From Cubamyces lactineus (lineage: Eukaryota > Basidiomycota > Agaricomycetes > Polyporales > Polyporaceae), in the NCBI GenBank assembly GCA_022376465.1, contig JACDTU010000019.1:1-64000 (forward strand): a stretch of DNA of 64,000 nt, in the 5' to 3' direction. The notes below the pieces were generated by a model. That model made no database searches. It saw only the letters and a list, made by a program, of their open reading frames with translations, and was not told where the DNA came from. Positions 1-11,582 of this stretch are shown here, piece by piece. The number at the start of each line of letters is the position of its first letter. Position 1 is the first letter of the stretch. Position numbers and translations under genes: made by a program.

Positions 1-34
1 TGGAGCACCTCGCACTACTCGCGCCAGTCTTACC

Positions 35-1409
35 CTAGCATCTCTGCAGTATCGCAACACCGCGGGCGGCCTTGATCAAACTGTAGTGCTTCAAGGCCGC
101 TCTGTAGGACCTGAAGTCTCGGGTTTTCGCGGCCGGAATGCCTTCTACATACGGCGCCGCGCGGTCCCTGTGAGAGACAGCGTCCATGAGCGTACAGAAC
201 CACGGTCAACGTCGGAACATGACGTACCAGCCCTTGAAAACGCCTACGCGGAGGCCAATGGTCACGACGATCCATTTTGTCTTTAACAGTTTGGACGGCG
301 TGTCGGGGGTATCGATGATCTCTGCACAGCGTTAGCAGAAATCGTGCAGGTGGTGAATCGAACTCACCTCCGAAATAACTATAGTGATACCCACGGGTGG
401 AGGGCGAGTCGATGTCCAGATACGTATAGCGATATCGAGCTGCCTGGACCGGAGGGCGAGGTGCGCAGCGGGCGGAGACGTGCAGGGTTGATTCATGCAG
501 CTGCTGAGAGGCGAAAGACGTCTCCATTTCTGCAATCAGGACCTCGATCGCGGCTTCGATCTCGCCCCAGTGTTTCTGCTGCTCGTCGGAGACCTCATCG
601 GGCGTTACTGGCGTCGGCGCGCGCCCCGCAGGTAGTACGTAGGACAGTGGGTAGTCATAGGTACTCTCCGGGGAAAGAGCGCGGCGAACCAGCTCCTCGT
701 GGACGGTAGCGGAGCTGTCACGGCGGCGAGAGAAAGACGGGGGAATATCATCTTGTGCGGCCTCAACGGCATCGTCAGGGGCGAAAGGGGAAATTTCAGC
801 GATCGAACTGAGGGTCTGACGACCAGTGACCGGCTCTCGAGCACGAGCGTGAGAGGTAAGGGCAGGGCTCTCGGCGTTTACAGTGGGCGGGGATTCGAGA
901 GTGGGCTGTACGGTGTCAAGAATGAGCTCGTTGTTGGCATATCGCGCGCCGTGGAGAACGCCACCGAGACTCAGCGGGACGTCGGGAATACATTCGGAAA
1001 TTATGCAGAGGGTGCCTCCTTTCTCATCGGTGTTATCAGTGGCTGTTTCACCGTAGCGCATGCCGTATGTTGCACTGCTCCGGGGGTTCGGCATAGCGGC
1101 GTTGGGTTGAGCACTATGCTGCCTAAGGGTTGATACCAGGGGCGGCGTGGCAACCCGCTGTAAAATTTCTGTACTAGTTTGAGGGACACAGGCGTCTTGA
1201 CTCTCGCGTAGGTAGGACTGCAACGACAGAATGCATGGATCAAGTGAGTATCTCAACAGATGATTGACTACTGCGGACATACGTCGAGTCGCAGGTAGCT
1301 TAGTGTCCAAGCTGGAAGACCAGGGTCGACACGGCGCCGAGCGCCCTCTCTCAGAGGCCAAGATGGAGTAGCGGGATGAATCATGGACGGTGTAGAGGGA
1401 CGTTCCAAC
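35..1409 (-). CDS. Protein with C-terminal viroplasmin/RNase H1-N-like domain
   Basis: Minus-strand gene ending at a TAG at 35-37. The large exon opens at about 1409 after a CTAG acceptor and encodes a Pro/Ser-rich, low-complexity stretch of roughly 350 residues. Two short introns follow: a GTGAGTTCG donor near 366 with an acceptor near 320, and a GTACGTCATG donor near 230 with an acceptor near 172. Splicing them gives a C-terminus with KTKWIVVTIGLRVGVFKGW, then YVEGIPAAKTRDFRSY and a helical end. That pattern (W.VV..G...GVF..W....P.V.G.P.A....F.S...A) matches the small domain shared by caulimovirus inclusion proteins and RNase H1 N-termini (Pfam Cauli_VI), which binds RNA/DNA hybrid in RNase H1. 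No RNase H catalytic domain is seen. The first exon upstream of 1409 was not resolved; no ATG opens the large exon at its start. The gene is divergent from the next one. The domain call is by pattern. Confidence 0.6.
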
Positions 1410-1603
1410 CTAGTGGAGTTTCGCATTCTTGTGAGGAGCGAGGGCCGTGCAGTAGCTGTTGGCGCCACGAGACGAGTATCGGGCGCGGGAATGGAGGGTT
1501 GGTGGGCGTGCACAGAGCTCGACAGCGCGGGTGGGTGCTTAGCAAGAGCAACCCTTATAGCCCTTCCGTAATGGTTTAGCGCACGTCTCGCCGTCGCTTG
1601 TCG

Positions 1604-1615
1604 CTATTTAAATAG
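1604..1615. promoter_or_regulatory. Palindromic TATA-like box between divergent genes
   Basis: CTATTTAAATAG is a perfect 12-bp palindrome lying 61 bp before the ATG of the plus-strand gene, in the interval separating it from the minus-strand gene. Being symmetric, it could serve either direction. Promoter use is inferred from position and composition only. Confidence 0.4.
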
Positions 1616-1676
1616 GCATCAGTTGTCATGCAGGGGCGTAGAACCCCATCCCCGCGTACACGCTTCGATCTACACG

Positions 1677-4661
1677 ATGCCGGGAAAAGTCTGGGCGACC
1701 GAAGAGCAGGCTTCTTGGCTGTCCAAACGGCTTCCAGACTTTGTCCAGGCTCAGAGCGCAAACAAAACTGATAAGTTCTTTGGGATCACTTACTGCGAAT
1801 GGTTTCACCGCTTCAACCTCGAAGATCCTACCCCTGAAGAGCTCGAAGCGGAGGGTGGCAATGAGGAGAGGGCGCGATCAAAGAAAACGAAAGCGCAGCG
1901 CAAGGTCAGTGCTCCGTTAGATGATGCGCACTTTCTGACTCACTGAAATTGTATGATTGGCCCGATAGCGCATCCGATGGTGGTTCTATAACCACGCCCG
2001 CGGTGCGACTAGTCGGCGAGTCCTGAATTTGAACAAAAAGAAGACGGGGTACCTGCACCCCTACCAAGCGTATCTCCGCCTTTACAAGGACCGCGTCATG
2101 CCTGTTATCAACACTCAGTATTACATGTACCGCGTCAAGCTCGGCAACGACCAAGAGGCCGAGGCTGAACTCACCTTTCGGAACAAGTTGGCGAAGGAGT
2201 TGCTGGCGGGAGAACCCGAAGACGTTAAAGAGCGCGTCGAGGCCTACCGCGAATTTGCGCGAAAGAAGGCAAAAGAGGGCGTTCTAGGGTCAGTGGTGGA
2301 TAGAGGCACCTCGGCAGAAGGGGACGGGGAAGACGTAAGGGTCGAAGAGCTTGTAAAGTAAGTCATTCCCCGTGCTCTGATCACTTGGCGTACTGACGCT
2401 GTCATTAGGAATATTGGAAGCTTACCCGTGACGTTGGACCACGCGATGAAGAACCTGAATCGTCTGACGGGGTGGGTTGGATGTGCTATCTTCGCCGGGC
2501 CACATCCGCAGACTGGTGCAATGATGACGGTGTCGTGAGTAATTCCACTCATACTGATTGAGCATACCAGTGACCTTTCATAGGACTAGCGTTGGAAAGA
2601 CACTCCAAGAGACTTTGAAGTTTGAGGACGTGTCGCCAGACGCGCACCAGACCCTGACAGACGCCTTTACGTCGTTTGCAGACATGTGCTTCCATAAGTA
2701 GATCTCTGGTAACTCGTGGCCTGCTGATTGATCAGTCCGCTACGTACAGCAAGCGACCTCCCAAACGCGTTGACCGTGATGTACAAAGACTTACAAGACG
2801 GTTCAGACAGCAGCTCAGAACACGCACAGCCCGTGACCCGCACAGGCGATGGCAACAGAGACAATAGCGAGGAAAACAACGGCGGGGATCTCACGAAGGG
2901 GAAGAGGAAGGCTGGTGCCAAGGCGGGACGTCAGAACGAGAATGGTTTGATAGCTAACAAAAAAGGTCCGTCTGGTACGGGGAAGGTAACTTCGAAGGTG
3001 CATGGAACTACAACTACGGATTCAGAGCCAGTGCCACCGCTCTCCCGTGTGGCGCCGAACACTATCTCTCCCTCCAGTTCTGCCCTTGAGCAACCTCAGC
3101 AGCTCCCCGCGCGCGCAGACACCGATCTCGAGGCGGGCGCTGATTCGGGCACTGCTTCGGGCGCTGCTTCAGGCGCTGGGACAGGTGTAGGCGTCGCCGC
3201 GGGTATAGGCGCGGGCGCAGGCGCAGACGCGAGTGCAAGGGCAGGCGCGGGCGCAGGCGCAGACGCGAGTGCAAGGGCAGGCGCGGGCGCAGGCACAGAC
3301 GTGAGTGCAAGGGCAAGCGCGAGTATGGGCGAGCGCGAGCGCGAGGACGAGGGTGCGGGAGTGGATGCAGGAGTGGGCGCCAGCACGAGCGGAGTCAATG
3401 AGGACGAGAGCACAGACGAAGACGAAAATGCCGACGAGGACGAACAGGATGTCGACGATGACGTTGAAGAGTTTGTGGACTTCGAGACCCAACGCCGTAT
3501 GACCATACAGGCGAACCAGGAGAAATTGAGAGAGCTTGGCTTGCTTGACATCGCGTTTAAGGCACCTAAGAAGACAAGAAAGCCGAAGGCTAAGTGAGTG
3601 ACAACCATAACTATGATCAGTGCACGTACTCACCTGCAATATTGAAAGCGCCGTGCCACAGAACGTTGCAGCAGGTGTGCCTAGGATGACAACCAGATCG
3701 AAGGTTCAGCTCGATGTGACAACCTCCAGTGCAAACGCCTCGGTAACGGCCGCACCTCAGATGCTCGTCGATCCATCGGCGACTTTGATCTCTGTTCCTT
3801 CCGCTACTTCCCCGCCTGCCGCTGAGTCCGCGCGTCCAGAGGCACCGGTGGCTGACGAGACGGACGCTCCTGCCGCTACAAGCACAGGTCCACCTATTGG
3901 TCATGAGGTTAGTGGTTGCTGATTCAACTGGTGTTGCCTGTACTGATTGCGCACAGGACGTGAGCGTGCCTCAATGGGTAGTCGAAGCGAAGACGTACCT
4001 AGCGGCAGTGAGCCAAGACAAGCGATGGAAGGAGGCAGTGAGGAGCTGGGAGGGTTTGGAAGCGCTGTTGCAGTATCCGAGCGGACAGGTACGATGCGAG
4101 CCACCTTGTTCGTTCTCAGATGGCTCAGGTTTCACACAGGGGCCCGACTCGCGCCTTCCGACGAAGAACAGGCCTATGCAAGTTAGACAATGGATACAGA
4201 CTCACCGCCAATATGAGAAAATACCTACAATCAGGAACGTTGCCCAATACGGCGCCGAATGGGAGCTTTGGTGGCACGCGCTCCAGCCCGAGATGCGCTT
4301 GGGCGAAGCCGGGGAGTTACAACGCCCTGAGGCACTAGCAGAAGGGGACTCGTGGAGTGTGCTGAGACGTGGAGGTCCAAACGGTTTTTTCCTCGTTCTT
4401 TTAGCGCTGAGTTGGTGGCTTGCCGCTGCAGACGAAGGTCAGGATATGGCAGAGGTTTGGGAGATGGTCGAAGATGTCTGTTGGGTTCTGGGCAAGCTCC
4501 TGGTAGAGGCAGAGGGGATTATGAGCTGCGAAGAGGGAAGTACGGAGGAACAGCAGGAAGGCGAGGAAAATGGAGGAGACAGCATGAGTGGGAAGGGAAA
4601 GAAGAGAGTCGCAGGGCGCTCAGCTAATGCGAAGTCGCCGAAGCGCACTAAGCGCGGATGA
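1677..4661 (+). CDS. Tryptophan-rich multi-exon protein of unknown function
   Basis: The start is ATG at 1677 (MPGKVWATEEQASWL). Exon 1 ends near 1904; exon 2 runs about 1969-2357, then several short exons with canonical GT/AG introns lead to a stop at 4661. The N-terminal module has the pattern W.TEEQ..WL......F..AQ...K...F....Y..WF..F, followed by WWFYN..R. The middle is a Gly/Ala-rich repeat and then an acidic stretch. The C-terminal module has VPQWV..A..YL (3963 on), an E.LLQYPSGQ block, and after an intron RP..VRQWI...R, W.LWWHALQPE. It ends in a basic SPKRTKRG tail that could be a nuclear signal. I recognise the N- and C-terminal W-rich modules as typical of an expanded Agaricomycete family without assigned function, often found near transposons. 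Function is not inferred. Its 5' half is repeated at 62785-64000. Confidence 0.65.
3190..3330 (+). repeat. In-frame GA-rich tandem repeat coding Gly/Ala/Asp/Arg
   Basis: Roughly 45-bp units (gcgggcgcaggcgcagac then gcgagtgcaagggca) recur about three times and encode repeats of the type GAGADASARAGA. They lie inside the plus-strand gene and are followed by an acidic stretch (3390-3470). Confidence 0.75.
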
Positions 4662-5692
4662 TCAACGGCACTTGTTTAGCACTTCCAAGGGTTCGATGTC
4701 TCAATTCGTACATTACAATTGCCAATGCACTACGTATCAATGTCTCTGAGGCAGGAACAAGATCTAAGATCGTCGAGAAGGCAGTTGAAAAGTAAGCGAT
4801 ATGATGGGCGCCGGAAAGCGAGCAAGGTACAACAAAGAGCGGGCGTTACTACCTAACACCGAGCCACACACGAGAAAGCAAGAGCGGCTGTCGGCTCGTT
4901 CAGTATGTACGGACGGCTGGTCTCAGTGTAAGCTAGGTAGTACTATTGCGCGAGAAATGTATACGCCATCTTCAAAAGGGGGATCGAAATCAATGGTGAC
5001 GCGCGCGCGCCGTGCACTCCATGTAGCCCTTCCAGGCGCCGAGAACCGGGCGAGAGGCGAGCTGATGGGACAGATCATGGGCGCTGGACTTTGTGCGCTC
5101 GGCGTGTATGAAGCATTTGAAGAGGGCGGGGATAGATGAGGGGAAGTGGACGGCATGATCGTACATGTGCGGTCGAAGAGCTTCTGTGGGCAATAACGAG
5201 AAGGCTTCGGTAAGAGAATGGCGAAGAGACAGTGGGCACACTTTGTGCATACAGCAGCCCCGCATGCATTAGAGAGAAATTGTGTGAAGCTGGCGGAGTC
5301 GTTATATCTGTGTGCAAGGGGCAGATAAACAGGGAGGAAAAGGAACGGAAGCGGCGGACGTCAAGCTGAATCATGGGACAACGAGCGCGTACCTCGTACA
5401 GGATGTGGCAGATCGGATGGACGCGTGGCCGGAATAAAGAAATTGGGTAGGCAAATTCTATAGAGGATGAGCGAGGTGGTATCGCTCAGGTCAGGTTGTC
5501 GTCTAACACGTATGGAGGTAGAATGGACGTACGGGCGGGAATGGCGACAGCGACGATGGCAGAAGCCTTCCTGGCAGGCGGCACGCACAATGCGCAACAT
5601 CGAGGATGAGCAGTCGGGTGAGGATGACGATAGAGAGGGTGAGGTGCGAGAGCGAACCCGAGTGCGGAAGGAGAGCAGATGAGTGAATACTG
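4662..5692. other. Intergenic, no gene supported
   Basis: Only short frames without recognisable domains. Isolated GTACAAC motifs (for example near 4826) resemble those in the neighbouring arm, so part of this may be decayed transposon end sequence. Confidence 0.4.
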
Positions 5693-7469
5693 TCCAGAGC
5701 GCCTCGACGTGTTGACGAGCGAAGCCGTTGGCACGGAGGATGTTTGCGCGTTGACGATGACCAGTGAGCAGGCGGCGGCGATGGAGGTGGCGTGTCCGAG
5801 ATTCTGGATGCGCTCTCTGGGGTTGACGTTGCTGTGATTTGGCTGTTGGGAGGACTGTGCGCCGGTGGGCTTGGGAAAGGTGTGTTGTTGTTGTGGATTG
5901 GGAGCGAGGGCAAGACTCGAGGCGGCCATCCTGAGGACAGCGATGAAACGTCTATAGGACACGTGTGTGAGTTGTGAGGAACGTGGAGGCGTTGTACGCA
6001 CCTGTAACGTACAACGGGCCGACGCGCGCAGCCATATTGTGGATGTACCGGGAGGGAGCGTTGTAGAGGGGCACAGAGGCGTCGTTGTGGATGAGCAAGG
6101 AGGGGATTGTTGTGGAAGCGCGAGGAGGTGTTGTACGCGCCCTGGCGTACAACGTGGTGACGTGTGCGCGGCTGCATTGTAGAAGGATTAGGCGGGGTCG
6201 TTGTTGAGAAGTAGGGAGGGCTCGTTGTTGGCGACCAAGGAGGGGATGTTGTGAGAGCGCGAGGAGGCGTTGTACGCGTCCTGGCGTACGAGATGACGTG
6301 CGCGTGACCGCGCTGTAGGAGGACCGGACGGGATTGTTGTTGCTGTGCAGAGACAGGCCGGTGTAAACAAGCAGAGGAGGGTCGCTGTAGGCCTGTGGAG
6401 ACGGACGGGGAGAGGGCATTGTGAACGAGCGGGGAGACGCCGTTGTCGAAGGCCACGGAGGCGTCTTTGTAAATGAGCGAGGAGGGGATTGTTTTTGGAG
6501 AGCGTGGAGGCGTTGTACGCGTCCTGGTGTACACCGGGACGACGTGCGTGCGGCCGAATTGTAGCAGAATCTGGTGGGGTCGTTGTGGATGCAGAGAGGG
6601 GTCGTTGTAGACGAACATGGTGGGATAGTTTTCATAGAGCGATGGGCTGTTGTACGTTCCCTGATGTACAATAGGCTGGCGTGCATGTGGTCGTATTGTA
6701 GATGGACTGGGAGGGGTGGTTGTTAGTGTGTGGCGAGGGATTGTTGTCGGGGAAGGCGGAGGCATTGTACGCGCCCCGATGTACAATCGGGAGTCGACGA
6801 GCAGGTGGCCCGCGTTGCAGGGAGATGTTGTAGGAGAGGGTGGTCGTGTTGTATGCACTGGGTGTACAACGGACAAACGAGTCGCTCGGGAGGATGGTTT
6901 GTGGATGGGGAGGAGGGGTTCTTGTGGGCTGAAGGTGGACGCGTTGTAAGTGTACTGATGGGCCGCGCGATTGTGCTTGATCTGCGTTGTACATCGGTAC
7001 CGTGTCATAAAGCAGGCGAGCTGTGAATGACGTGAGCAACAAACGGCGGATTCGTTGTAGATCGAACCTACAACGCAGTACCGTGTAATGACGACGGCGA
7101 CCTGGTAGTGTTGTAACGCGGGGGGCGGTGGATTTTAAAACGCATCCCCGGCGTAGGGGTGGGGTAGTCGTCGCGCGTTGTAGATGTGAGGAGGGGTTAT
7201 GGATAAATTGTCGGGGCCTGGTGGAGTCGTTGTAAGAGAGTGTGGTGGGATCGGTGTTGTTGGCAAGCTGCAAACGCGGGCGCGTACAGCCACGCGAGGT
7301 GGCAGTGTTGTAGATGTTAGTGTGGAGATACAATGGCGGTTGGATTGTTGTTGCTACAACAATATACAATAAGCCCTCCATTGTACATGTACAACGCGTA
7401 GTGCCTAAGTTCACAATGATTTAGCCACGTAGGTGGCTAATGTGTTGATACTGTTGGTGACCACAACTG
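5693..7469 (+). repeat. Left 1,777-bp inverted arm (KDZ-type terminal region)
   Basis: This segment is the reverse complement of 52367-54143. The coordinate sum is constant (59836) at both ends, so there is no net indel over 1,777 bp, and the proteins read from both arms are identical over the hundreds of residues compared. The inner boundary is sharp at ...CCACAACTG, where the left continues into KDZ coding sequence and the right does not. The outer boundary is at TCCAGAGCG. No matching target-site duplication was found at the outer edges. The arm is immediately followed by KDZ transposase 1, which suggests it is the subterminal/terminal part of a KDZ element. Confidence 0.9.
5992..7394. repeat. 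Array of TTGTACG...CGTACAA hairpin units
   Basis: A degenerate unit carrying a short inverted repeat recurs at about 5992, 6131, 6270, 6513, 6650, 6765, 6849 and 7054, and ends with the perfect palindrome ttgtacatgtacaa at 7381-7394. The first spacings are 139 and 139 bp, with one unit apparently missing near 6390, then 137, 115 and 84. Several units continue with a GACGTG-like motif. Arrays of this kind are plausible transposase binding sites in subterminal regions; that role is inferred. Confidence 0.8.
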
Positions 7470-10400
7470 CTTTCCTCAAGTCCACGCCATCCTCTCGCAT
7501 CAATCGCTTCAAGGAGCGATTTGACGAGCTCCTGAACGACATCCTGAGCCGAGAGCAGGACTCCAACATACCAGGGGCCTGTTCAACGAAAGACTGTCTC
7601 CGTCAAGCCAAGGTTCGCTGTCGTAAATGCCACGCAAAGAGACCTTCGTGCGTGGAGTGCGCAGTGGCCGGACATCGCAATCTGCCATTTCATTGGCTGG
7701 AGATATGGAACGGCGACTTCTTCGAGAAGACGGACTTGGCTGACGCAGGATTCGTGCTCTACCTGGGGCACGGTGGCGACCCGTGTTGTAACATCCCGTG
7801 AGGCGAGCTGCCAGCAGCGTTCATCGTGGTACACATCAACGGCATACATCGGGTTGCCCTCCACTACTGTCACTGTCCTGGCCGACTGTCAGACATCTCA
7901 CAGCTCATGCGAGCGGATATGTTCCCCGCTTCAACTGAGCGTATCGAGACCGCGTTCACTTGTGAACTGCTGGAACGCTACCACATAGATTTCGATGTTA
8001 CGAAGCGAAGCGCCCAGGATTTCGTGCGCATCTTGACGATGTTAACACCTATAGATAAGGAGACCGGGAAGGTGAAGGCGAGTAGCGTTGAGTCCTCTTT
8101 TGAGCAGTTTGCTAAACTTAGCCATCAGGACCGATATCGCGAGTTCATGCTTGCCGCCCGTGTCTATCGTCACTTGACAATGGTGAAGCGTGCAGGCCCG
8201 AAGTTTGGTGTCGTCATCCCGGGGCGAACCGCACAGGATTTGATGGTGCCTTGTTTGACATGTCCTATCCCCGACTTCAACCTACCCGATGACTGGCAAG
8301 ATACCCCTGAGCACCTTCGGTATGGTCACCTTTGCTCATACGTCACGATGAAGCTAATGTCACATACTAGGTATCTGCATCGCATGATACTATGCGCGGA
8401 CGGCAACTATCACCTACAAAAGAAGATCAAGAAAGTCGACGAGAAGGACGTCGCGCTTTCGAAGGGACAAGGATACTTTGTGCCATCAGAAGAAGTCGAG
8501 CCATACCTTGTCAAAGACTACAAAAAGAAGGGCAAAGGAAAGACGTCTAAGGATGTCGATGACGATATGGTACGCACAACGTCAGTCCAACAGAACTGAC
8601 ACTGACCAAGCACGCAACAGTCGATCATGTGCACAGGTATGAGGGTGGCGAGAGCACAACGCTCGGGCAAGTTCAAGTCTGTCGACGTAAGCGGTATTCT
8701 ATCGTATACTTGCGATCACCTGCACTTTCGTCCGAGCGCCACGGTCGACTTACGAACCACCAAGACGTACGCGCGTATCCTTTTTGAATGGTACAATATG
8801 AGCTGACCGAGTCCTATCTACTGCTAGATGGGGCGCCAACGATTGTGCATTGGCACGAGCCCTGAGAGGGACCGAGAAACTCCACGAGCGAGCGTTATCC
8901 TACGACGTGGTCTGTAGTTACATCTGCCACATCGGCAAACATTTCGCACGATCTCACCCAGCGCTTCTGCCAATCATCAACGAGTTGAAGATGCTGCTTC
9001 CGAAGCTCCACATTCACTGTCACAAGGAGTTGTGTCAAATTGTTTATGCATTCTGCTACGCGCATGGTTTTGGTCTGGCTCATGGCGAAGGCATCGAGAC
9101 TCCTTGGGCTGAACTGAACATCGCTGGCCTGTCTACACGTGAAATGACCTCGGGGGCGCGGCACGACGCGCTCAATTCACTCTTCAGTTTCTGGAATTGG
9201 CGGAAGACGCAAGGGATGGGTACGTGTATCAACTCACTCACTAGAACGTGTACACTCACGACCTACACAGGCGATTTCCTTGCGAGAAAGTTGCGAGAGG
9301 CGTACACGGCGCAGCGTCGAACTACGCGATACATGGCCAGTCTCACAGTCTTCGCGGGCGCGACCAAGGTGATGGAATGGCTCAAGATGACAGTAGATGA
9401 CCGCGCGCCCACTCCACTGACGTTCCGGGACAAAATAGCCAACAGCGAGGGGAGCGTATATGTGCTACACAGGTCAGAAGGTGAGGGATACGGCCAAAGT
9501 ACTTGAACGATGCTAACATTGGCCACAGTCCCCAGCGCGGATCGCGCGCTCGAGAACCTGCTTGGCAGGTCCAAGGGCGCAGGTTCCCAACATACCAAGG
9601 AGGCTGTTGCTCGTCTACGTAACGCCGCGGCGATCTTCATCCGCGCGGGCCTCGACCTCTATCAGCAGCAGTGAGCACGCCTTCCGCACGGTGCCATCCC
9701 CTTCTGCAGGCACTGAAATAGAGCATGAAATCACAGGATACACATACGTTACGTGCACGAACAGAGACGCAGTCGACAAGAAGTCATTGAGCTCCCTGGA
9801 GCAACCACAGTGAGCGTAACTGCCTTCCGTCAGAGCCTGATGAAATGGCGCAAACAGCAGCGGAAACACATGCCAGCTCTATTCCAGGCGTCTGTAGCCA
9901 ACGAGGACGATGATGCATGGGCGATTGTCCTCGGCGATGTGGATGAGGAAGACGACAACGACAACGACAACGAAGATGACGACCCGACCTTTGCTGAGAT
10001 GCTGGGCCTCCCGTCCGATTTCTCGCGTGAAGAACGCATTGACTACGATCTCGACAATCTTGCATCATACGAGCTGACAATCCGCATCGGAATCGCTTTC
10101 GATTATCTCGACGCTGTCCATTTAGCTGTACAACATCGAGCGTCGCTCCTGGAGTACAAGAAGCAGAACGCGAGAACGACGAAGACGAACGCGCATGCGC
10201 AACGAGAAATCGACAAGGCGAAAGAGGTCACGCGCGTCTTCGCGAGCCGGTACAACAACAACTACGAGCGCATTGTGGCGTTGCGAGCACCGGATTACGA
10301 CGCGCGCGCAGACGACACCGCTGGGGCCCGCCTGCGTCGCATTGATCCCGATGCCGACCTGGCCATTGCAAACATGGCTAGAGCCCGAACGCTGGGCGAT

Positions 10401-11014
10401 AGCAAGCTGACCCCCTCGTGGATCTGGTCTGTCTTTGAATCGTCCGAGAGGCCCAGCACGCGGGGTAGCAGGCGCAAGGAACCCACCGGCACTTACTCGA
10501 GTGGTAAGCCTGCTGATGATTCAAGCGAGGGGACTTACTGACGTACTGGATTGCAGTGGACGTGGCTCAGTGGTACCGGGTGAAAGCCGAGAAGGATCGA
10601 GCTGACGAGGCAGTTAATTGTATCTGCGCGGACTTCCGGCGAACTATCAAGGGGTATGGGGCGTATGCACGACTATGGAGGGACGCGGCGGCTCGCTCTG
10701 ATGGGGGAAAGCGGGCTTACGCATTGAAAACGGCAGCGATGTGGGAAGGAATGAAGGAGCGGTGTGCGAGGCAGTATGAGGCGTCGCGCCGTGCGGAGGT
10801 GGCTGCAGATGTATTGGACCAAACTCGGGTAAGTGCCAATCGAACAGGTCAATGACGGCACTGACATGATTGTCAGTCTCTCCTACCATATCTCGAGCAA
10901 TTAGTTGACGACGTGAGGCCGTACCTCCCCATCCTAGCACATTTGAAGATGGAGGTCCCGACGGATCTGAGGAACGCACCAGAGACGAGCTCGACCAGCC
11001 GCGCATCGAATTAA
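7433..11014 (+). pseudogene. KDZ transposase 1 (CxC2-type), stop-containing, N-terminally truncated
   Basis: A multi-exon KDZ transposase. Near 7570-7790 lies the CxC2 cysteine cluster (C...DC...KVRCRKC....PSC.EC....H...PFHW) and LYLGHGGDPC. A TGA at 7799-7801 interrupts the frame, which resumes in the same frame as VVHINGIHRVALHYCHC; CGA to TGA is the simplest change. Introns follow at about 8570-8621 and 8790-8827. The catalytic core has SYDVVCSY near 8897 (first Asp) and the GLAHGEGIETPW motif near 9075 (Glu in GEG.E), then NIAGLSTREM and WNWRK. The C-terminal helical part with PSWIW, an acidic stretch and a last exon ends at TAA 11012-11014. Compared with KDZ transposase 2, about 100 or more N-terminal residues are missing: the frame emerges from the arm at 7469 with no ATG. 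The joint near 8790-8827 also gives a stop with the only evident splice, so it may be doubly inactivated. Confidence 0.85.
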
Positions 11015-11582
11015 CATGGCGCGGCGCGGCGTTCAATGGGCACGCCCTACTGACAGTTTTATGACAGGCACGCTATCTGCGTAGTCGTGCCCGTCGCCTA
11101 CAGTGGGTTCTGCGAAGGACGCATGTGCGCACCCTTCCAAATGACAGCCCCGCAATACGGGCGCAATTCCTTCTCGCAGACAGCGGGTGGTGCGAAGCGC
11201 CCTGATATTGTAAGCTGTGCGGCACGCGTGGACCCCACTGTGGCCGGAATCGACTACGAATTGTCGCGTCGCTGTTTGCGAGCCTCGCGGCTGGTCCTAC
11301 GGTCGAAGCAACGCGGGTGTGGCTGGAAAACGGTCGTGTCGAGGGAGCCTTCTCGTAGGCACACTAGCGCCGTGGGCGCCAATTGCACGCGCGCGCGCTT
11401 ATGCGACTCGCGCGAGCAAGCGCGCGGCCTCTCTCCACCATCCACCACCTACCGCTCCTACCCGTCCAAGCCCATCGAAAGAAGCGTTGAAATGGCCCCT
11501 ATATATGCCTTGAAGACTCGCCTTTTCGTGGTGTGTACTTATGCACCAGCGGCGAGGATACACGCGCTTATGATTTATTAGG

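Larger units (their letters stand above)
1..2892. repeat. Left copy of long direct repeat (offset 61,108 bp)
   Basis: The first 2,892 bases recur at 61109-64000 in the same orientation at a constant offset of 61,108. Every reading frame compared in the two copies gives identical protein, and no indel is needed. The left edge lies outside the window, and the right copy is cut by the window end, so the true length is unknown. It carries the divergent gene pair and the 5' half of the second gene. Confidence 0.95.

Noticed and set aside
349..372. A T-arm-like GTTCGATTC on the minus strand
   Set aside because: It coincides with a canonical intron donor (GTGAGTTCG) of a coding gene and has no matching box A or acceptor stem.
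3096..3639. Long minus-strand frames opposite the Gly/Ala repeat
   Set aside because: Antisense shadows of a periodic GC-rich coding repeat; all frames stay open for compositional reasons.
5503..7008. A 501-codon minus-strand open frame, Pro/Thr/Ser-rich, and its 528-codon counterpart at 52828-54414
   Set aside because: It is a translation of the GTACAAC-type repeat array; several frames are open at once, and no domain or start context supports a protein.
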